A stretch of DNA of 64,000 bases from JASHUC01 sp035523875 (GTDB taxonomy: Bacteria > Pseudomonadota > Gammaproteobacteria > Steroidobacterales > Steroidobacteraceae). The position numbers and the translations under genes were made by a program. Positions within the stretch are counted from its first letter, which is position 1. Each line of letters starts with the position of its first letter. The stretch is from NCBI GenBank assembly GCA_035523875.1, contig DATKPY010000005.1:1-64000 (forward strand), in the 5' to 3' direction. Below are positions 15,808 through 23,738 of the stretch, one piece after another. The notes under the pieces are model-generated. The model saw nothing but the letters and a program-made list of their open reading frames with translations, was not told where the DNA came from and did not search any database.

Positions 15808-16968
15808 TCAGCCTCGACGATACCCGGCACCCCGAGCGGTGCGCGCTGTCGGCGGTTGCCGACGTAGGCCGCGAGCGACGGCAGGCACCTGCTGGGTGAG
15901 ACAGTGGATGTTGCCCCCGCCGAGCAGCAGCTCGCGCGCGGGGACGCCGACGATCCGCCGACCCGGAAACAGGCGCCTCAGGCGCGCAGCCGCGGCCCGA
16001 TCCGTGCGCGCATCGAGGAGCGGCATGACCACTGCGCCGTTCGCCGGATAGAAGTTGACGTAGCTCGCCGCGAGGCGCTCTCCGGCGCGGCGCCGCTTCG
16101 TGCCGCGGCGGACCGCAAGTCCGCGGGCCTCCTTCGCGGTCATCGTGAGCGGGCCCGGCATCGGCAGGGTGTGCAGCGCGAGCTGTCGTCCGCGTGCGTC
16201 CCTTGCGGCCGCGAGCCGCTCGCGCGCATCGCGCGAGATCGCGGCTTGTGGATCGCGCCGATCCTCGGGCCAGTTGAGGCACACCTCACCCGGACGCACG
16301 AAGCAGGCGAGGTTGTCGATGTGGCCGTCGGTCTCGTCGTTGAACACGCCGCGCCCGAGCCAGATGATGACCTCAACGCCAAGATACGATCTCAGATGCG
16401 CTTCGATCTGTGCGCGTCGCAGATGCGGATTACGGTTCGCGTTGAGCAGGCACTCCTCGGTCACGAGCGCCGTCCCCTCCCCGTCCACGTGAATCGCGCC
16501 GCCCTCGTTGATGATGGGTGCGCGATAGCGGTCGCAGCCCTCGATCTCGAGCACCTTGCGCGCGACGTGGTCGTCGTCTTCCCAGGGAAAGTACAGCCCC
16601 TCGCGCTGCCCGCCCCACGCGTTGAATCGCCAGTCCACGCCGCGCAGCGTGCCCTTGCCGTTCACCACGAATGTCGGTCCGACATCGCGCATCCAGCAGT
16701 CGTCATGCGATATCTCGACGAGCCGCACTGCGGCAGGCAGCATCGCGCGCGCAGCATCGAAGTGCGCCGCGGAGACCCCGACCGTCACCGGCTCGAAGCG
16801 TGCGATCGCCGCAGCGAGCGCGGCGAGAGCGCCCTGCGCAGGTCGGGCCATCGCGCGCCAAACGTCGGGGCGCTCGGGCCAGAGCATCCAGCACCCGGAA
16901 TGCCGGTCGAGCTCACTCGGCATCCGGAATCCGTCCTGCGCCGGGGTGCTGCCAAGCGTACGGGCCAT
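15808..16968 (-). CDS. aguA: Agmatine deiminase
   Basis: A 386-residue Porphyromonas-type peptidyl-arginine deiminase family enzyme converting agmatine to N-carbamoylputrescine. Conserved pieces are WPERPDVW, DDCWMRDVGP, WRFNAWGG, INEGGAIHVDGEGT, ETDGHIDN and the catalytic Cys in GGGNIHCLTQQ (about residue 356). ATG 16968 is used because it places MPSELDRHSGCWMLWP at the usual distance. About 27 Arg-rich residues beyond the usual C-terminus look like a lineage extension. It stands alone, 42 bases before the I9-like gene. It would supply putrescine precursors, a link with the Puu/Pot cluster further right. The partner carbamoylputrescine amidase (aguB) is not nearby. Confidence 0.93.
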   Translation of the reverse strand: MARTLGSTPAQDGFRMPSELDRHSGCWMLWPERPDVWRAMARPAQGALAALAAAIARFEPVTVGVSAAHFDAARAMLPAAVRLVEISHDDCWMRDVGPTFVVNGKGTLRGVDWRFNAWGGQREGLYFPWEDDDHVARKVLEIEGCDRYRAPIINEGGAIHVDGEGTALVTEECLLNANRNPHLRRAQIEAHLRSYLGVEVIIWLGRGVFNDETDGHIDNLACFVRPGEVCLNWPEDRRDPQAAISRDARERLAAARDARGRQLALHTLPMPGPLTMTAKEARGLAVRRGTKRRRAGERLAASYVNFYPANGAVVMPLLDARTDRAAAARLRRLFPGRRIVGVPARELLLGGGNIHCLTQQVPAVARGLRRQPPTARTARGAGYRRG

Positions 16969-17368
16969 GCGGCATTGTAGCCGCCCGCTGCTTGGTGCCC
17001 GGCGCTCATGGCGCTCCCCGATCGGAGCCGGCGCTCGGCGCACGCGTCGCGCACGCGGCACGGCGCCTCCTCAGGCGCCGCAGCACATCCGCGGTGGCGT
17101 ACTCATCGGGCATCTGCGCAACCGGCCAGCGCAGCAGCGGAATCCCCGCGCACGAGCAGGCGGCAAGCCGCTGCGGTCGCGAAGGCGACCGCGAGTGCGC
17201 AAAGTAGCTGTGGGCTCATCACTCGGGGACCGCCCCACCCGGAGCAGGACCCTCGGAGCAAGGCTCATAACTGTATGTATATACAGTGCCCGACCGATCC
17301 CGTCACGGTCGCGACTCGGTTCCATCGGCTCGAGTCGCGATCGAGTACTCGCGCCGCGGCGCGGTCCG
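16969..17368. other. 400-base gap with a LexA box and no certain gene
   Basis: Between aguA and the ABM-domain gene no established family is recognised. On the minus strand below the LexA-type box there are short frames: one starting ATG 17268 (65 codons to 17071, Arg-rich, no ribosome-binding site), one from ATG 17219 to 17103 with a hydrophobic N-terminus (MSPQLLCALAVAFATAAA), and one from ATG 17113 to 17006 (MPDEYATADVLRRLRR). The last two overlap by 11 bases. Any of these could be an SOS-induced small protein, but none is supported well enough to call. Confidence 0.5.
17271..17286 (-). promoter_or_regulatory. LexA-type SOS box
   Basis: The 16-mer CTGTATGTATATACAG fits the gammaproteobacterial LexA consensus CTGT-N8-ACAG exactly, with a favourable AT-rich alternating core. 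It is in the gap upstream of aguA on the minus strand. A minus-strand transcript starting here would first cover the small frames at 17268-17006 and then aguA. On the plus strand there is no gene start after it. Confidence 0.7.
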
Positions 17369-17788
17369 CTACTTCGAGCTCACGCGCAGCAACTGCTCGA
17401 ATTGTGGCGGCCCGTCGAGGAGACTGCGCAGATCCGCCATGAGATGGCCCGCGTCCTTGCCGTGCGCCGCGACCGCCGCCTGATTCCGGTACTGCTCGAT
17501 GATGACGTAGGTCTGCGGGTCCTTTGCGGTGACGTAGAGGTTGTAGTAGATGTTGCCGGGCTCGTTGCGGCGGACCTGGATCTCCATGCGCCGGAAGATC
17601 TTCTCGAATTCCGCGTTCTTTCCGTCCTTGACCTTGAATTTCACGACGAACGCGGTCGAGCGGCTCCCGCTGTCGACGAGGCCCGGCGGCCCGGATGAGG
17701 CGCGGGGCGCCCCGGCCGGGGCCTGGGCGTGAGCGGCGACGAATGCAAACGAGAGCACGAGGCCGGCAACGAGATTGCGAGAGCTCAT
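17369..17788 (-). CDS. Exported antibiotic-biosynthesis-monooxygenase (ABM) domain protein
   Basis: A 139-residue protein with a signal peptide (MSSRNLVAGLVLSFAFVAAHAQ) and one ABM/quinol-monooxygenase-like ferredoxin fold: FVVKFKVKDGKNAEFEKIF, then RRNEPGNIYYNLYV, YVIIEQYRNQAAVAAHGK and HLMADLRSLLDGPP. Such domains act as dimers on small aromatic or quinone substrates, or as heme-binding folds; substrate is unknown. ATG 17788 has AAGGGG 9 bases upstream and begins the signal peptide. It lies 82 bases after the SnoaL-like exported protein on the same strand and probably shares its transcript. Confidence 0.75.
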   Translation of the reverse strand: MSSRNLVAGLVLSFAFVAAHAQAPAGAPRASSGPPGLVDSGSRSTAFVVKFKVKDGKNAEFEKIFRRMEIQVRRNEPGNIYYNLYVTAKDPQTYVIIEQYRNQAAVAAHGKDAGHLMADLRSLLDGPPQFEQLLRVSSK

Positions 17789-17870
17789 GAAGCGGATCCC
17801 CTTCACTTCTTGCGGTGTTTGGCTGCGAGCATCAGTGCTCGCGCCGCCCCGAGTCAAGGGGCGGGCGCTC

Positions 17871-18395
17871 TCAGGGCAGGAATTCCGCCCCGGGCGGGCG
17901 GCCATCGGTCCAGAGCGGGGAGGAGTCCCAGTGCTCGGCAATCAGCCCCTGGGCGTTGAGGCGGAACATGTCGAACCAGGTCGTGTAGTAGATGTGGTCC
18001 GGGTGCTGCGGGTCCCGCATCTTGCGCACGGTCGCGACCGTCACGATATCGCGCTCCGCGGTGATGGCGACCACCGGCACCTTGATCCTCGATGCGATCG
18101 GCTTCGGCCGCCGCACTTTGCCGATCGTCGCGATGAACGCATCGCGTCCGGAGGTGACGTTCGGATTGTGCTGGATGTATTCCTTGGTCATGTACCGCGC
18201 GGCCTTGTCCATGTGTCCGCCCTCGAAGACGATCCGCCAGAAATCAAATACCAGGCGCTTGTTGCGAGCGAGCACCGGGTCGTCGCTCTTCAGCATCGAG
18301 AGCTGATCCGGATTCCCGACCGGGGGAACCTGCGCGTGCGCGATGCAGGCGAGGCAGTTGAGGGCGAGTACGAGGAACAAGCTTCGCTGTCTCAT
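17871..18395 (-). CDS. Exported SnoaL/NTF2-like protein
   Basis: A 174-residue protein with a signal peptide (MRQRSLFLVLALNCLACIAHA) and a SnoaL-like alpha+beta-barrel fold. Diagnostic pieces are LVFDFWRIVFEGGHMDKAARYM, KEYIQHNPNVTSGRDAF and DIVTVATVRKM, ending in MFRLNAQGLIAEHWD. These match the predicted-SnoaL-like-aldol-condensation-enzyme group. The fold binds small hydrophobic molecules; the reaction here is unknown. ATG 18395 begins the signal peptide. Together with the ABM protein downstream it forms a two-gene periplasmic unit. Confidence 0.78.
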   Translation of the reverse strand: MRQRSLFLVLALNCLACIAHAQVPPVGNPDQLSMLKSDDPVLARNKRLVFDFWRIVFEGGHMDKAARYMTKEYIQHNPNVTSGRDAFIATIGKVRRPKPIASRIKVPVVAITAERDIVTVATVRKMRDPQHPDHIYYTTWFDMFRLNAQGLIAEHWDSSPLWTDGRPPGAEFLP

Positions 18396-18547
18396 GAGGT
18401 TTTCCGTCGGGTGTGAGGCTGATGACCGAGCACAGTGCATTGTATGTCCGGCTGCGCGTGGCACGCGACGGCGCTGCTCGAGAGCTCACGTCCGCTCCTC
18501 CTTCGATTGCGATATCCTTGCTCGCGTCCGATTGCGGAGCGTGCACC

Positions 18548-19009
18548 GTGCGAGTGGTCCCGGGGGATCTCGAGGATCCTCAGATCGTCTCCCTCCTGGC
18601 GCTGCATGCGACCCGGGCGCGAGCCGAGACGGGGCGCGGCAGCGCGCACGCGCTCGACGTCGATCAGCTGCGATCGCCGGAGATGAGTCTCTGGGCAGCG
18701 TGGGAGGATCGCGTGCTGCTCGGCGTGGGCGCTTTGAAGCGCCTTGCTGCCGATCATGGGGAGGTGAAGTCGATGTACACCGCCGAGAGCGCGCGCCGCC
18801 GCGGCGTTGCATCGGCGGTGCTCGCGGCTGTGACTGCGGAAGCGCGGCAGCGGGGATTCGTCCGCCTCAGCCTCGAGACGGGATCCTGGGATTACTTCCA
18901 ACCGGCCCGCGCCTTCTATCGGCGTCACGGCTTTATCGAATGTGCTCCGTTTGCGGACTACCGGCCCGACTGCAACAGCGTCTTCATGACGCTCGCGCTC
19001 TCAGCATGA
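18548..19009 (+). CDS. GNAT-family N-acetyltransferase
   Basis: A 153-residue acetyl-CoA-dependent acyltransferase. The start region VRVVPGDLEDPQIVSLL matches the family, followed by a beta-bulge strand GEVKSMYTAESARRRGVASAVL, which contains the R/Q-x-x-G-x-A acetyl-CoA pyrophosphate loop. The C-terminal FYRRHGFIECAPFADYRPD gives the usual Y/H-GF motif and fits a YsnE-like subgroup. GTG 18548 is preferred over ATG 18413 because GGAG lies 8 bases upstream and the fold begins here. The acceptor substrate is unknown. The stop overlaps the start of the next gene by four bases (ATGA). Confidence 0.85.
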   Translation: MRVVPGDLEDPQIVSLLALHATRARAETGRGSAHALDVDQLRSPEMSLWAAWEDRVLLGVGALKRLAADHGEVKSMYTAESARRRGVASAVLAAVTAEARQRGFVRLSLETGSWDYFQPARAFYRRHGFIECAPFADYRPDCNSVFMTLALSA

Positions 19010-19770
19010 CGACCCGATCGTATGCCGAGCGCGGCCACGGGCCGATCGTCGCCGCGGTCTGCGCGTTCGCGTTCGCATCCATCGCGGCGACCGCGAGCGA
19101 GCCGGGTACGCGTGCGCCGCAGATCGTCACGAGCGGCACGGCCGAGGTTGAGATCCCCGCGACCACGGCCCGTTTCTCCATCGCGATCTCCGAGCGCGCC
19201 GCGTCGGCCGCGCAGGCGGGCTCGCAGAGCACCCTCACCGCGCGCGAGGTGTCACGAGCGCTCAAGGCGGCCGGGATCACCGGCGCGGAGATCGCCGCGT
19301 CGCGCCTCACCGTCGGACCGGTGTGGGCATACGACGAAAAGAGCGGCCGGCAGCGGCGGATCGCCTTCGAGGCGACGACCACGATGCAGATCGAAACCAA
19401 CCGCCTCGAGCAACTCGGGACGTACCTCGATGCGGCATTGAGCGCGGGCGCGACGCAGATCTCCGAGATCGAGTTCTCCGCGCGAGATGTGGATGAGGCG
19501 CGGCGCCGCGCGCTCGCCGAAGCGCTCGCGCGGGCACAGGGGGACGCCCAGGTGATCGCCCACGCAGCCGGCGGCCACCTGGGCGCACCGCTCCTGCTCA
19601 CGACCGAGCCCACCGCCGAGCCGCGCCCGATCGGCTTCCAGCCGCTCGCGGTCGCCGCCGCGCGCGGTCTGCGCGCGGCAGCGCCGCCCGACATCCTGCC
19701 GAGCCGGATCAATGTGACCGCGAGAGTCGTCGGTCACTGGGCGTTCATCGCGGATCGGTCGGCGCACTAG
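19006..19770 (+). CDS. Exported SIMPL-domain (DUF541) protein
   Basis: A 254-residue protein with an N-terminal signal segment (about residues 10-32). It is followed by a SIMPL/DUF541 domain: GTAEVEIPATTARFSIAISE, AAGITGAEIAASRLTVGPVW, FEATTTMQIETNRLEQLGTY, DEARRRALAEALARAQGDAQ. Family members form periplasmic oligomers linked to oxidative stress and membrane homeostasis (E. coli YggE). ATG 19006 overlaps the GNAT stop, implying translational coupling. Confidence 0.88.
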   Translation: MTTRSYAERGHGPIVAAVCAFAFASIAATASEPGTRAPQIVTSGTAEVEIPATTARFSIAISERAASAAQAGSQSTLTAREVSRALKAAGITGAEIAASRLTVGPVWAYDEKSGRQRRIAFEATTTMQIETNRLEQLGTYLDAALSAGATQISEIEFSARDVDEARRRALAEALARAQGDAQVIAHAAGGHLGAPLLLTTEPTAEPRPIGFQPLAVAAARGLRAAAPPDILPSRINVTARVVGHWAFIADRSAH

Positions 19771-19798
19771 GGCCGATCCGCAATCTGCGCGCGCGCAG

Positions 19799-20344
19799 TC
19801 ACCGCTTGCGCGGATCCTTCTCGCCGAGCGCCGGATAGAAGAGCGCCCGGTTGGGCAGCGACTCGTTGTACACCGTGCGCTTCTTGAACAGCCAATGACC
19901 GTGGCGCTTGACGAGCTCGTCCTCGTAATGCCCGAAGTAGCCGAGCTGCACGTCCTTCTGAGGCGTGTTGTTCGTCATCTCGAACCAGTAGGCGATCGTG
20001 TGGGCGGTGTCGCCGTTCACATCGATGACGTGGTTGAGGATCATGTGTTGCGTGCGGGGGCGTGAGGTTGCGCCCGCCGGAATGCTCGTGGGGCGAGCGC
20101 CGCCGAAGTTGGACATGGCCTTGCGGATCGCCGCCTTGCCGCGCTCGATGCCTCCGGCCCACACGAGCACGCCGTCGTCGGCCCAGGTCGCCATCACCGT
20201 CTCGATATCCCCCGCATCGACGGCGACCATGTATCGGTTCGAGAGATTCTCGATCTCCGCGCGATCGTCGGCGTAGCCGGCCGATGCGGTCCCCCAGACA
20301 GCGCAAGCGAGCACCGCGAGCGCCGCGAACAAGCCCTTCCTCAT
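19799..20344 (-). CDS. Exported SnoaL/NTF2-like protein
   Basis: A 181-residue protein with a clear signal peptide (MRKGLFAALAVLACAVWGTA, cleaved after ASA). It has a SnoaL_4-type NTF2 fold: RAEIENLSNRYMVAVDAGDI, ATWADDGVLVWAGG, RGKAAIRKAM and HMILNHVIDVNGDTAHTIAY. It resembles the bile-acid dehydratase/scytalone-dehydratase-like group, but no catalytic assignment is justified. ATG 20344 has AGGAG 6 bases upstream. It is convergent with the SIMPL gene and divergent from the cupin gene. Confidence 0.8.
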   Translation of the reverse strand: MRKGLFAALAVLACAVWGTASAGYADDRAEIENLSNRYMVAVDAGDIETVMATWADDGVLVWAGGIERGKAAIRKAMSNFGGARPTSIPAGATSRPRTQHMILNHVIDVNGDTAHTIAYWFEMTNNTPQKDVQLGYFGHYEDELVKRHGHWLFKKRTVYNESLPNRALFYPALGEKDPRKR

Positions 20345-20443
20345 GAGTTTCTCCTGTGACTTAGAATGCATCGAGGCGGTGATCCGCCTGCGCGTGGCAG
20401 TGTAGCGCGCCGGGTCACCTCCAGCCGCACGCGGGAGAGCTCC

Positions 20444-20959
20444 ATGTCGCAACCAGTCAGACGCGTGGTCACGGGCCACGACCGAACGGGCAAGTCGATC
20501 GTCCTCAGCGACGGGCCTGCACCCCAGCACCACCCCATGCACGGCGCCGCCGTCGGCGCGGACTTCTTCGAGATGTGGAACGTCCTCGCAACGGTCCCGC
20601 AGCTCACCGCCGTTGAGCCGCGCGAGCCGAACGAGCGCGAGTTTTCGATCATGCCGCCGAGCGGGCATCTCTTTCGCATCATCGACATCTATCCACCGGA
20701 CGAGGGCGGCAAGCGCACCGTGATGCATCGAACGAGCACGCTCGACTACGTCGTCGTGATCGAGGGCGAGGTGGTCCTGGTGCTCGAGGGCAGCGAGACG
20801 CTCCTTAAGCAGGGGGATGTCGTGGTCCAGCGTGGCACGAACCATGCGTGGGAGAACCGATCCGCCCGCCGCGCGCGGATAGCGTTCTTCCATATCCATG
20901 CGCAGTTCAGCGCGGAGCTCCTCGCGGAGCTTCCGCAGCCCCTCGAGCTCATGCGCTGA
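20444..20959 (+). CDS. Cupin-domain protein
   Basis: A 171-residue protein with a single RmlC-like cupin barrel in the C-terminal half: HRTSTLDYVVVIEGEVVLVL, then GDVVVQRGTNHAWENRS. The first metal motif keeps H and an aspartate in place of the usual second His, and the second motif keeps the terminal His, so metal binding may be weak. The N-terminal part (GHDRTGKSIVLSDGPAPQ) is typical of a family of small-molecule-binding cupins near catabolic genes. ATG 20444 has GGGAGAG 5 bases upstream. Function unknown. Confidence 0.8.
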   Translation: MSQPVRRVVTGHDRTGKSIVLSDGPAPQHHPMHGAAVGADFFEMWNVLATVPQLTAVEPREPNEREFSIMPPSGHLFRIIDIYPPDEGGKRTVMHRTSTLDYVVVIEGEVVLVLEGSETLLKQGDVVVQRGTNHAWENRSARRARIAFFHIHAQFSAELLAELPQPLELMR

Positions 20960-21003
20960 AGACGATGGGGCGGTGCGCGACTGCGCTGCACTAATTTTTC
21001 TGC

Positions 21004-21032
21004 TTGTGGAATATTTCACCGAAACGTAAACT
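21004..21032 (+). promoter_or_regulatory. Promoter with dyad operator upstream of the VOC-ArsR-SRPBCC operon
   Basis: TTGTGG (21004-21009) and TAAACT (21027-21032) are separated by 17 bases. The spacer carries a dyad, GTGGAATATTTCAC (21006-21019), with arms GTG-N-AAT/ATT-N-CAC, typical in size and position for an ArsR-type repressor site. The ArsR protein is encoded two cistrons downstream, so autoregulation is likely. Confidence 0.6.
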
Positions 21033-21065
21033 ACTTGCCCGCATACGCTCGCCGAGGAATCCGCC

Positions 21066-21527
21066 ATGGAGAATCTCAGACGCCGCCCGAGCTTGGGCTC
21101 CGCCGTCTTCTACAAGAATCCCGACGATGCGATCAGCTGGCTCGAGCGGGCATTCGGCTTCGAGCGCGCGATGGTCATCCACGATCGCGAGGGCCGCGTC
21201 GTCCACTCGGAGCTCAAGTTCGGCGACGGATACATCATGCTCGGCTCCGAGTGGGCGGACTTCGTGGCGGCTCCGTCCTCGGTCGGCGGCAAGAACACGC
21301 AGATGGTCCACGTCCAGCTCACACGCGAGCTCGATGCGCACTGCGAGCGGGCCCGCGCCGCCGGAGCGACGATCCTTCAGGAGCCCGCGGATCAGTTCTA
21401 CGGCGATCGCACGTACCGCGCGCGCGATCCCGAGGGGCATGTGTGGACGTTCGGCCAGACGGTGCGCGAGGTGACGCGGCTCGAGGCCGAGCAGGCGAGC
21501 GGCCTGCGCATCGAAGGCTGGAGTTGA
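21066..21527 (+). CDS. VOC-family glyoxalase-like protein
   Basis: A 153-residue single-chain VOC protein of the PhnB/bleomycin-resistance-like type: FYKNPDDAISWLERAFGFER, HSELKFGDGYIMLGSEW, HVQLTRELDAHCERARAAGA and RDPEGHVWTFGQ, the last containing the C-terminal signature. GAGGAA lies 7 bases before the ATG. Its stop TGA overlaps the TTG start of the ArsR gene (TTGA), and the third gene overlaps again. The three form a VOC-ArsR-SRPBCC operon often seen in proteobacteria and actinobacteria. The ligand is unknown. Confidence 0.88.
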   Translation: MENLRRRPSLGSAVFYKNPDDAISWLERAFGFERAMVIHDREGRVVHSELKFGDGYIMLGSEWADFVAAPSSVGGKNTQMVHVQLTRELDAHCERARAAGATILQEPADQFYGDRTYRARDPEGHVWTFGQTVREVTRLEAEQASGLRIEGWS

Positions 21528-21856
21528 GCGCCGCGGCGCAGCTCGACCGCACACTCACGGCGCTCGCCGATCCGCGCAGGCGGCACGTGCTCGAGCTCTT
21601 ACGGGAGCGTCCGCGGCGCGCCGGTGAGCTCGCGCGGGCCGTGGGCCTGCGCCCGCCGGCGCTCAGCCGCCACTTGCGCGTTCTGAAGTCGAGCGGCCTG
21701 GTGCGCGAAGCGCATCCCGGGTTCGATGCGCGCGTGCGCATCTATACGCTGCGGCCGGAGCCAATTGCTCAGCTCAAGACCTGGCTCGAGCGCACCGAGC
21801 AGCTCTGGGAGAGACAGCTCGCGGCATTCAAAGCGTACCTCGAGCAGCCCCAATGA
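21524..21856 (+). CDS. ArsR-family transcriptional regulator
   Basis: A 110-residue winged-helix repressor starting at TTG 21524, inside the VOC stop. The ArsR pattern is complete: LTALADPRRRHVLELLRERP, GELARAVGLRPPALSRHLRV and LKSSGLVREAHPG, then the wing ARVRIYTLRPEPI. The C-terminal helix LERTEQLWERQLAAFKAYLE is typical of the subclass fused in operons with SRPBCC proteins. No Cys metal site is present, so the inducer is probably organic. Its likely target is the dyad at 21006-21019. Confidence 0.88.
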   Translation: MSAAAQLDRTLTALADPRRRHVLELLRERPRRAGELARAVGLRPPALSRHLRVLKSSGLVREAHPGFDARVRIYTLRPEPIAQLKTWLERTEQLWERQLAAFKAYLEQPQ

Positions 21857-22326
21857 GCTCGACGGTTCTCGTCTCGCTGCGGGTTGCGGCGACGCCTGAG
21901 CGCGCGTTCGAGGCGTTCACGCGCGAGATCGGGACATGGTGGCGCCCAAATGCGCTGTTCGGATTCACCTCGGGCACGCCGGGCCGCCTCGCCTTCGAGT
22001 CCGGCCTCGACGGACGCTTCATCGAGACCACTCCCGACGGCAGGATCTTCGAGATCGGACGAATCACGGCCTGGGAGCCGGGGTCCCGTCTTGCGTTCAC
22101 CTGGCGGCAGAGCACTTTCGCTGCAGGCCAATGCACCGAGGTCGAGGTGCGCTTCGATGCGGTCGGCGCTGAGACCCGCGTGACCGTAGAGCATCGTGGC
22201 TGGGACAGCGTTCCGGACGGACACGCCGCACGGCACGGCTTTCCGGATCGAATCTTTCTCCTGCGTCATGCGGAGTGGTGGCGCGCCCTCCTCGAGAGCT
22301 TGGGCGAGCGCAGCGCAGCGCCCTGA
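21853..22326 (+). CDS. SRPBCC (AHSA1-like) domain protein
   Basis: A 157-residue START/Bet v 1-fold protein with the AHSA1 pattern: VSLRVAATPERAFEAFTREI, GRITAWEPGSRLAFTWR, EVRFDAVGAETRVTVEHRGW and a final helix WWRALLESLG. The fold binds a hydrophobic ligand in a deep cavity. It starts at ATGA overlapping the ArsR stop. The ArsR/SRPBCC pair is a recurrent unit in which the repressor controls the ligand-binding protein. Confidence 0.86.
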   Translation: MSSTVLVSLRVAATPERAFEAFTREIGTWWRPNALFGFTSGTPGRLAFESGLDGRFIETTPDGRIFEIGRITAWEPGSRLAFTWRQSTFAAGQCTEVEVRFDAVGAETRVTVEHRGWDSVPDGHAARHGFPDRIFLLRHAEWWRALLESLGERSAAP

Positions 22327-22384
22327 AGCATGCGCTAGACTCTTCGCGGCACCCGCGCGCAGCGTGCGCGCATGAGCGCTCCCC

Positions 22385-22585
22385 ATGAGCCGCCTGCTCG
22401 TCATCCTGGGCACCGTACTGATCGTCTGTGGGCTGGTGTGGCCCTGGATCAAGCGCCTGCCGCTCTTCCGGCTACCCGGTGACATCGTGATCGACCGTCC
22501 GGGGTTCAAGTTCTTCTTCCCCCTCACCACGATGCTGATCGTGAGCCTCGTGCTCTCGATCATCGCCTGGCTCACGCGCCGCTGA
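22385..22585 (+). CDS. DUF2905 small membrane protein
   Basis: A 66-residue protein matching DUF2905 over its whole length. A first membrane helix (LLVILGTVLIVCGLVWPWI) is followed by the conserved linker RLPGDIVIDRPGFKFFFPL and a second helix ending IIAWLTRR. Both termini are probably cytoplasmic. The molecular role is unknown. It overlaps the 3' end of the convergent PLP enzyme gene by 14 bases. Confidence 0.9.
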   Translation: MSRLLVILGTVLIVCGLVWPWIKRLPLFRLPGDIVIDRPGFKFFFPLTTMLIVSLVLSIIAWLTRR

Positions 22586-23738
22586 GCGCGCGCAGCACGT
22601 CCTGCTCGAGATCCTCCGGATCCTCGAGCCCGATCGACAGGCGCACCGTGCCCTCGGTGATCGCGGAGTTTCGGATCTGCTCGGGAGTGAGGTCCCGGGT
22701 CGTCATCATCTGCGGAGCGACCACCAGAGACTCGGTGGAGCCGAGACTCGGCGTGAGCGCAAAGAGCTCGAGCGCATCGACAAAGCGCGCCGCGGCGGCG
22801 GCCCCGCCGCGCAGATCGAACGTGACGATCGAGCCGCACTCGCGCATCTGCGCGAGCGCGAGGGCGTGCTGCGGATGGGACGCAAGGCCTGGGTAATGGA
22901 CGCGCTCGATGCGCGGATCGCCGGCAAGGAGCTCGGCGATACGTTGTGCCGCTGCAGTCTGCGCGCGATAACGCACGAAGTAGGTCTTCAGCCCGCGTTG
23001 CACGAGATACGCCGCGTGCGGGTCGAGCAGGCCGCCGAGCGCACCGAAATCGTTGCGGAGGCTCCTGATGATCTCCGCCCGCGCGATCACCGCGCCACCC
23101 ATCACATCTCCCGCCCCGGAGGCGAACTTCGTCAGACTGTGGACGAAGATGTCGACGTCGAACTCCCCGTGCTGATGAAGTCCCGCGAAGGTATTGTCCA
23201 TGATGGTGAGCGCGCCGTGCGCGTGCGCGAGTCGGGTGAGCGCGGCCACGTCGGCGATCTTGGTCACGGGATTGGTAGGGCTCTCGAAGATGACGAGTCT
23301 CGTCGGCCGCTCCGCCAGCACGCGCTCGACGCCGGCGAGATCCTCGATCGAGAGCATGGTGTGAGTGACTCCGAAACGCCCGAGGAGCCGGCGTATCAGG
23401 TAGCGGGTCGGATTGTAGGTCTCGGTGAAACACAGGATGTGGTCGCCCTGCTTGGTGAGCGCGAGCAGCGCGTGGGCCATCGCCGCGACGCCCGACCCGG
23501 TCGTGAGGCAGTCCTCCCGCCCCTGGAGCTCCGCCAGTGTGAGCTCGAGCTGCCGCGTGGTCGGGTTGGAGGCGCGCGTATAGAAGAATCCCGGACGCTC
23601 ACCGTGCAGATACTCGAGCGTCTGCTCGAGATCCTCGAACTCGAATTTCACCGATTGGTAGATCGGGGCCACCACCGGGCGATTGCCGGCCGGCAGCTCA
23701 ACCACCGGCGGATGATTGACGCGGGTTTCTCGCTTCAT
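22572..23738 (-). CDS. Cys/Met-metabolism PLP-dependent enzyme (gamma-synthase/lyase type)
   Basis: A 388-residue PLP enzyme of the cystathionine gamma-synthase / methionine gamma-lyase group. Landmarks are PIYQSVKFEFED, YTRASNPTTRQLE, the cofactor strand LTTGSGVAAMAHALLALTKQ, ESPTNPVTKIADV, DNTFAGLHQHG and the Schiff-base Lys in HSLTKFASGAGD. The substrate cannot be fixed from sequence alone. ATG 23738 overlaps the stop of the preceding aminotransferase (ATGA), so both are co-translated. Together they may handle sulfur amino acid or 2-oxo acid interconversion. It is the last gene of the long puuD-to-here minus-strand run. Confidence 0.88.
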   Translation of the reverse strand: MKRETRVNHPPVVELPAGNRPVVAPIYQSVKFEFEDLEQTLEYLHGERPGFFYTRASNPTTRQLELTLAELQGREDCLTTGSGVAAMAHALLALTKQGDHILCFTETYNPTRYLIRRLLGRFGVTHTMLSIEDLAGVERVLAERPTRLVIFESPTNPVTKIADVAALTRLAHAHGALTIMDNTFAGLHQHGEFDVDIFVHSLTKFASGAGDVMGGAVIARAEIIRSLRNDFGALGGLLDPHAAYLVQRGLKTYFVRYRAQTAAAQRIAELLAGDPRIERVHYPGLASHPQHALALAQMRECGSIVTFDLRGGAAAAARFVDALELFALTPSLGSTESLVVAPQMMTTRDLTPEQIRNSAITEGTVRLSIGLEDPEDLEQDVLRALSGA

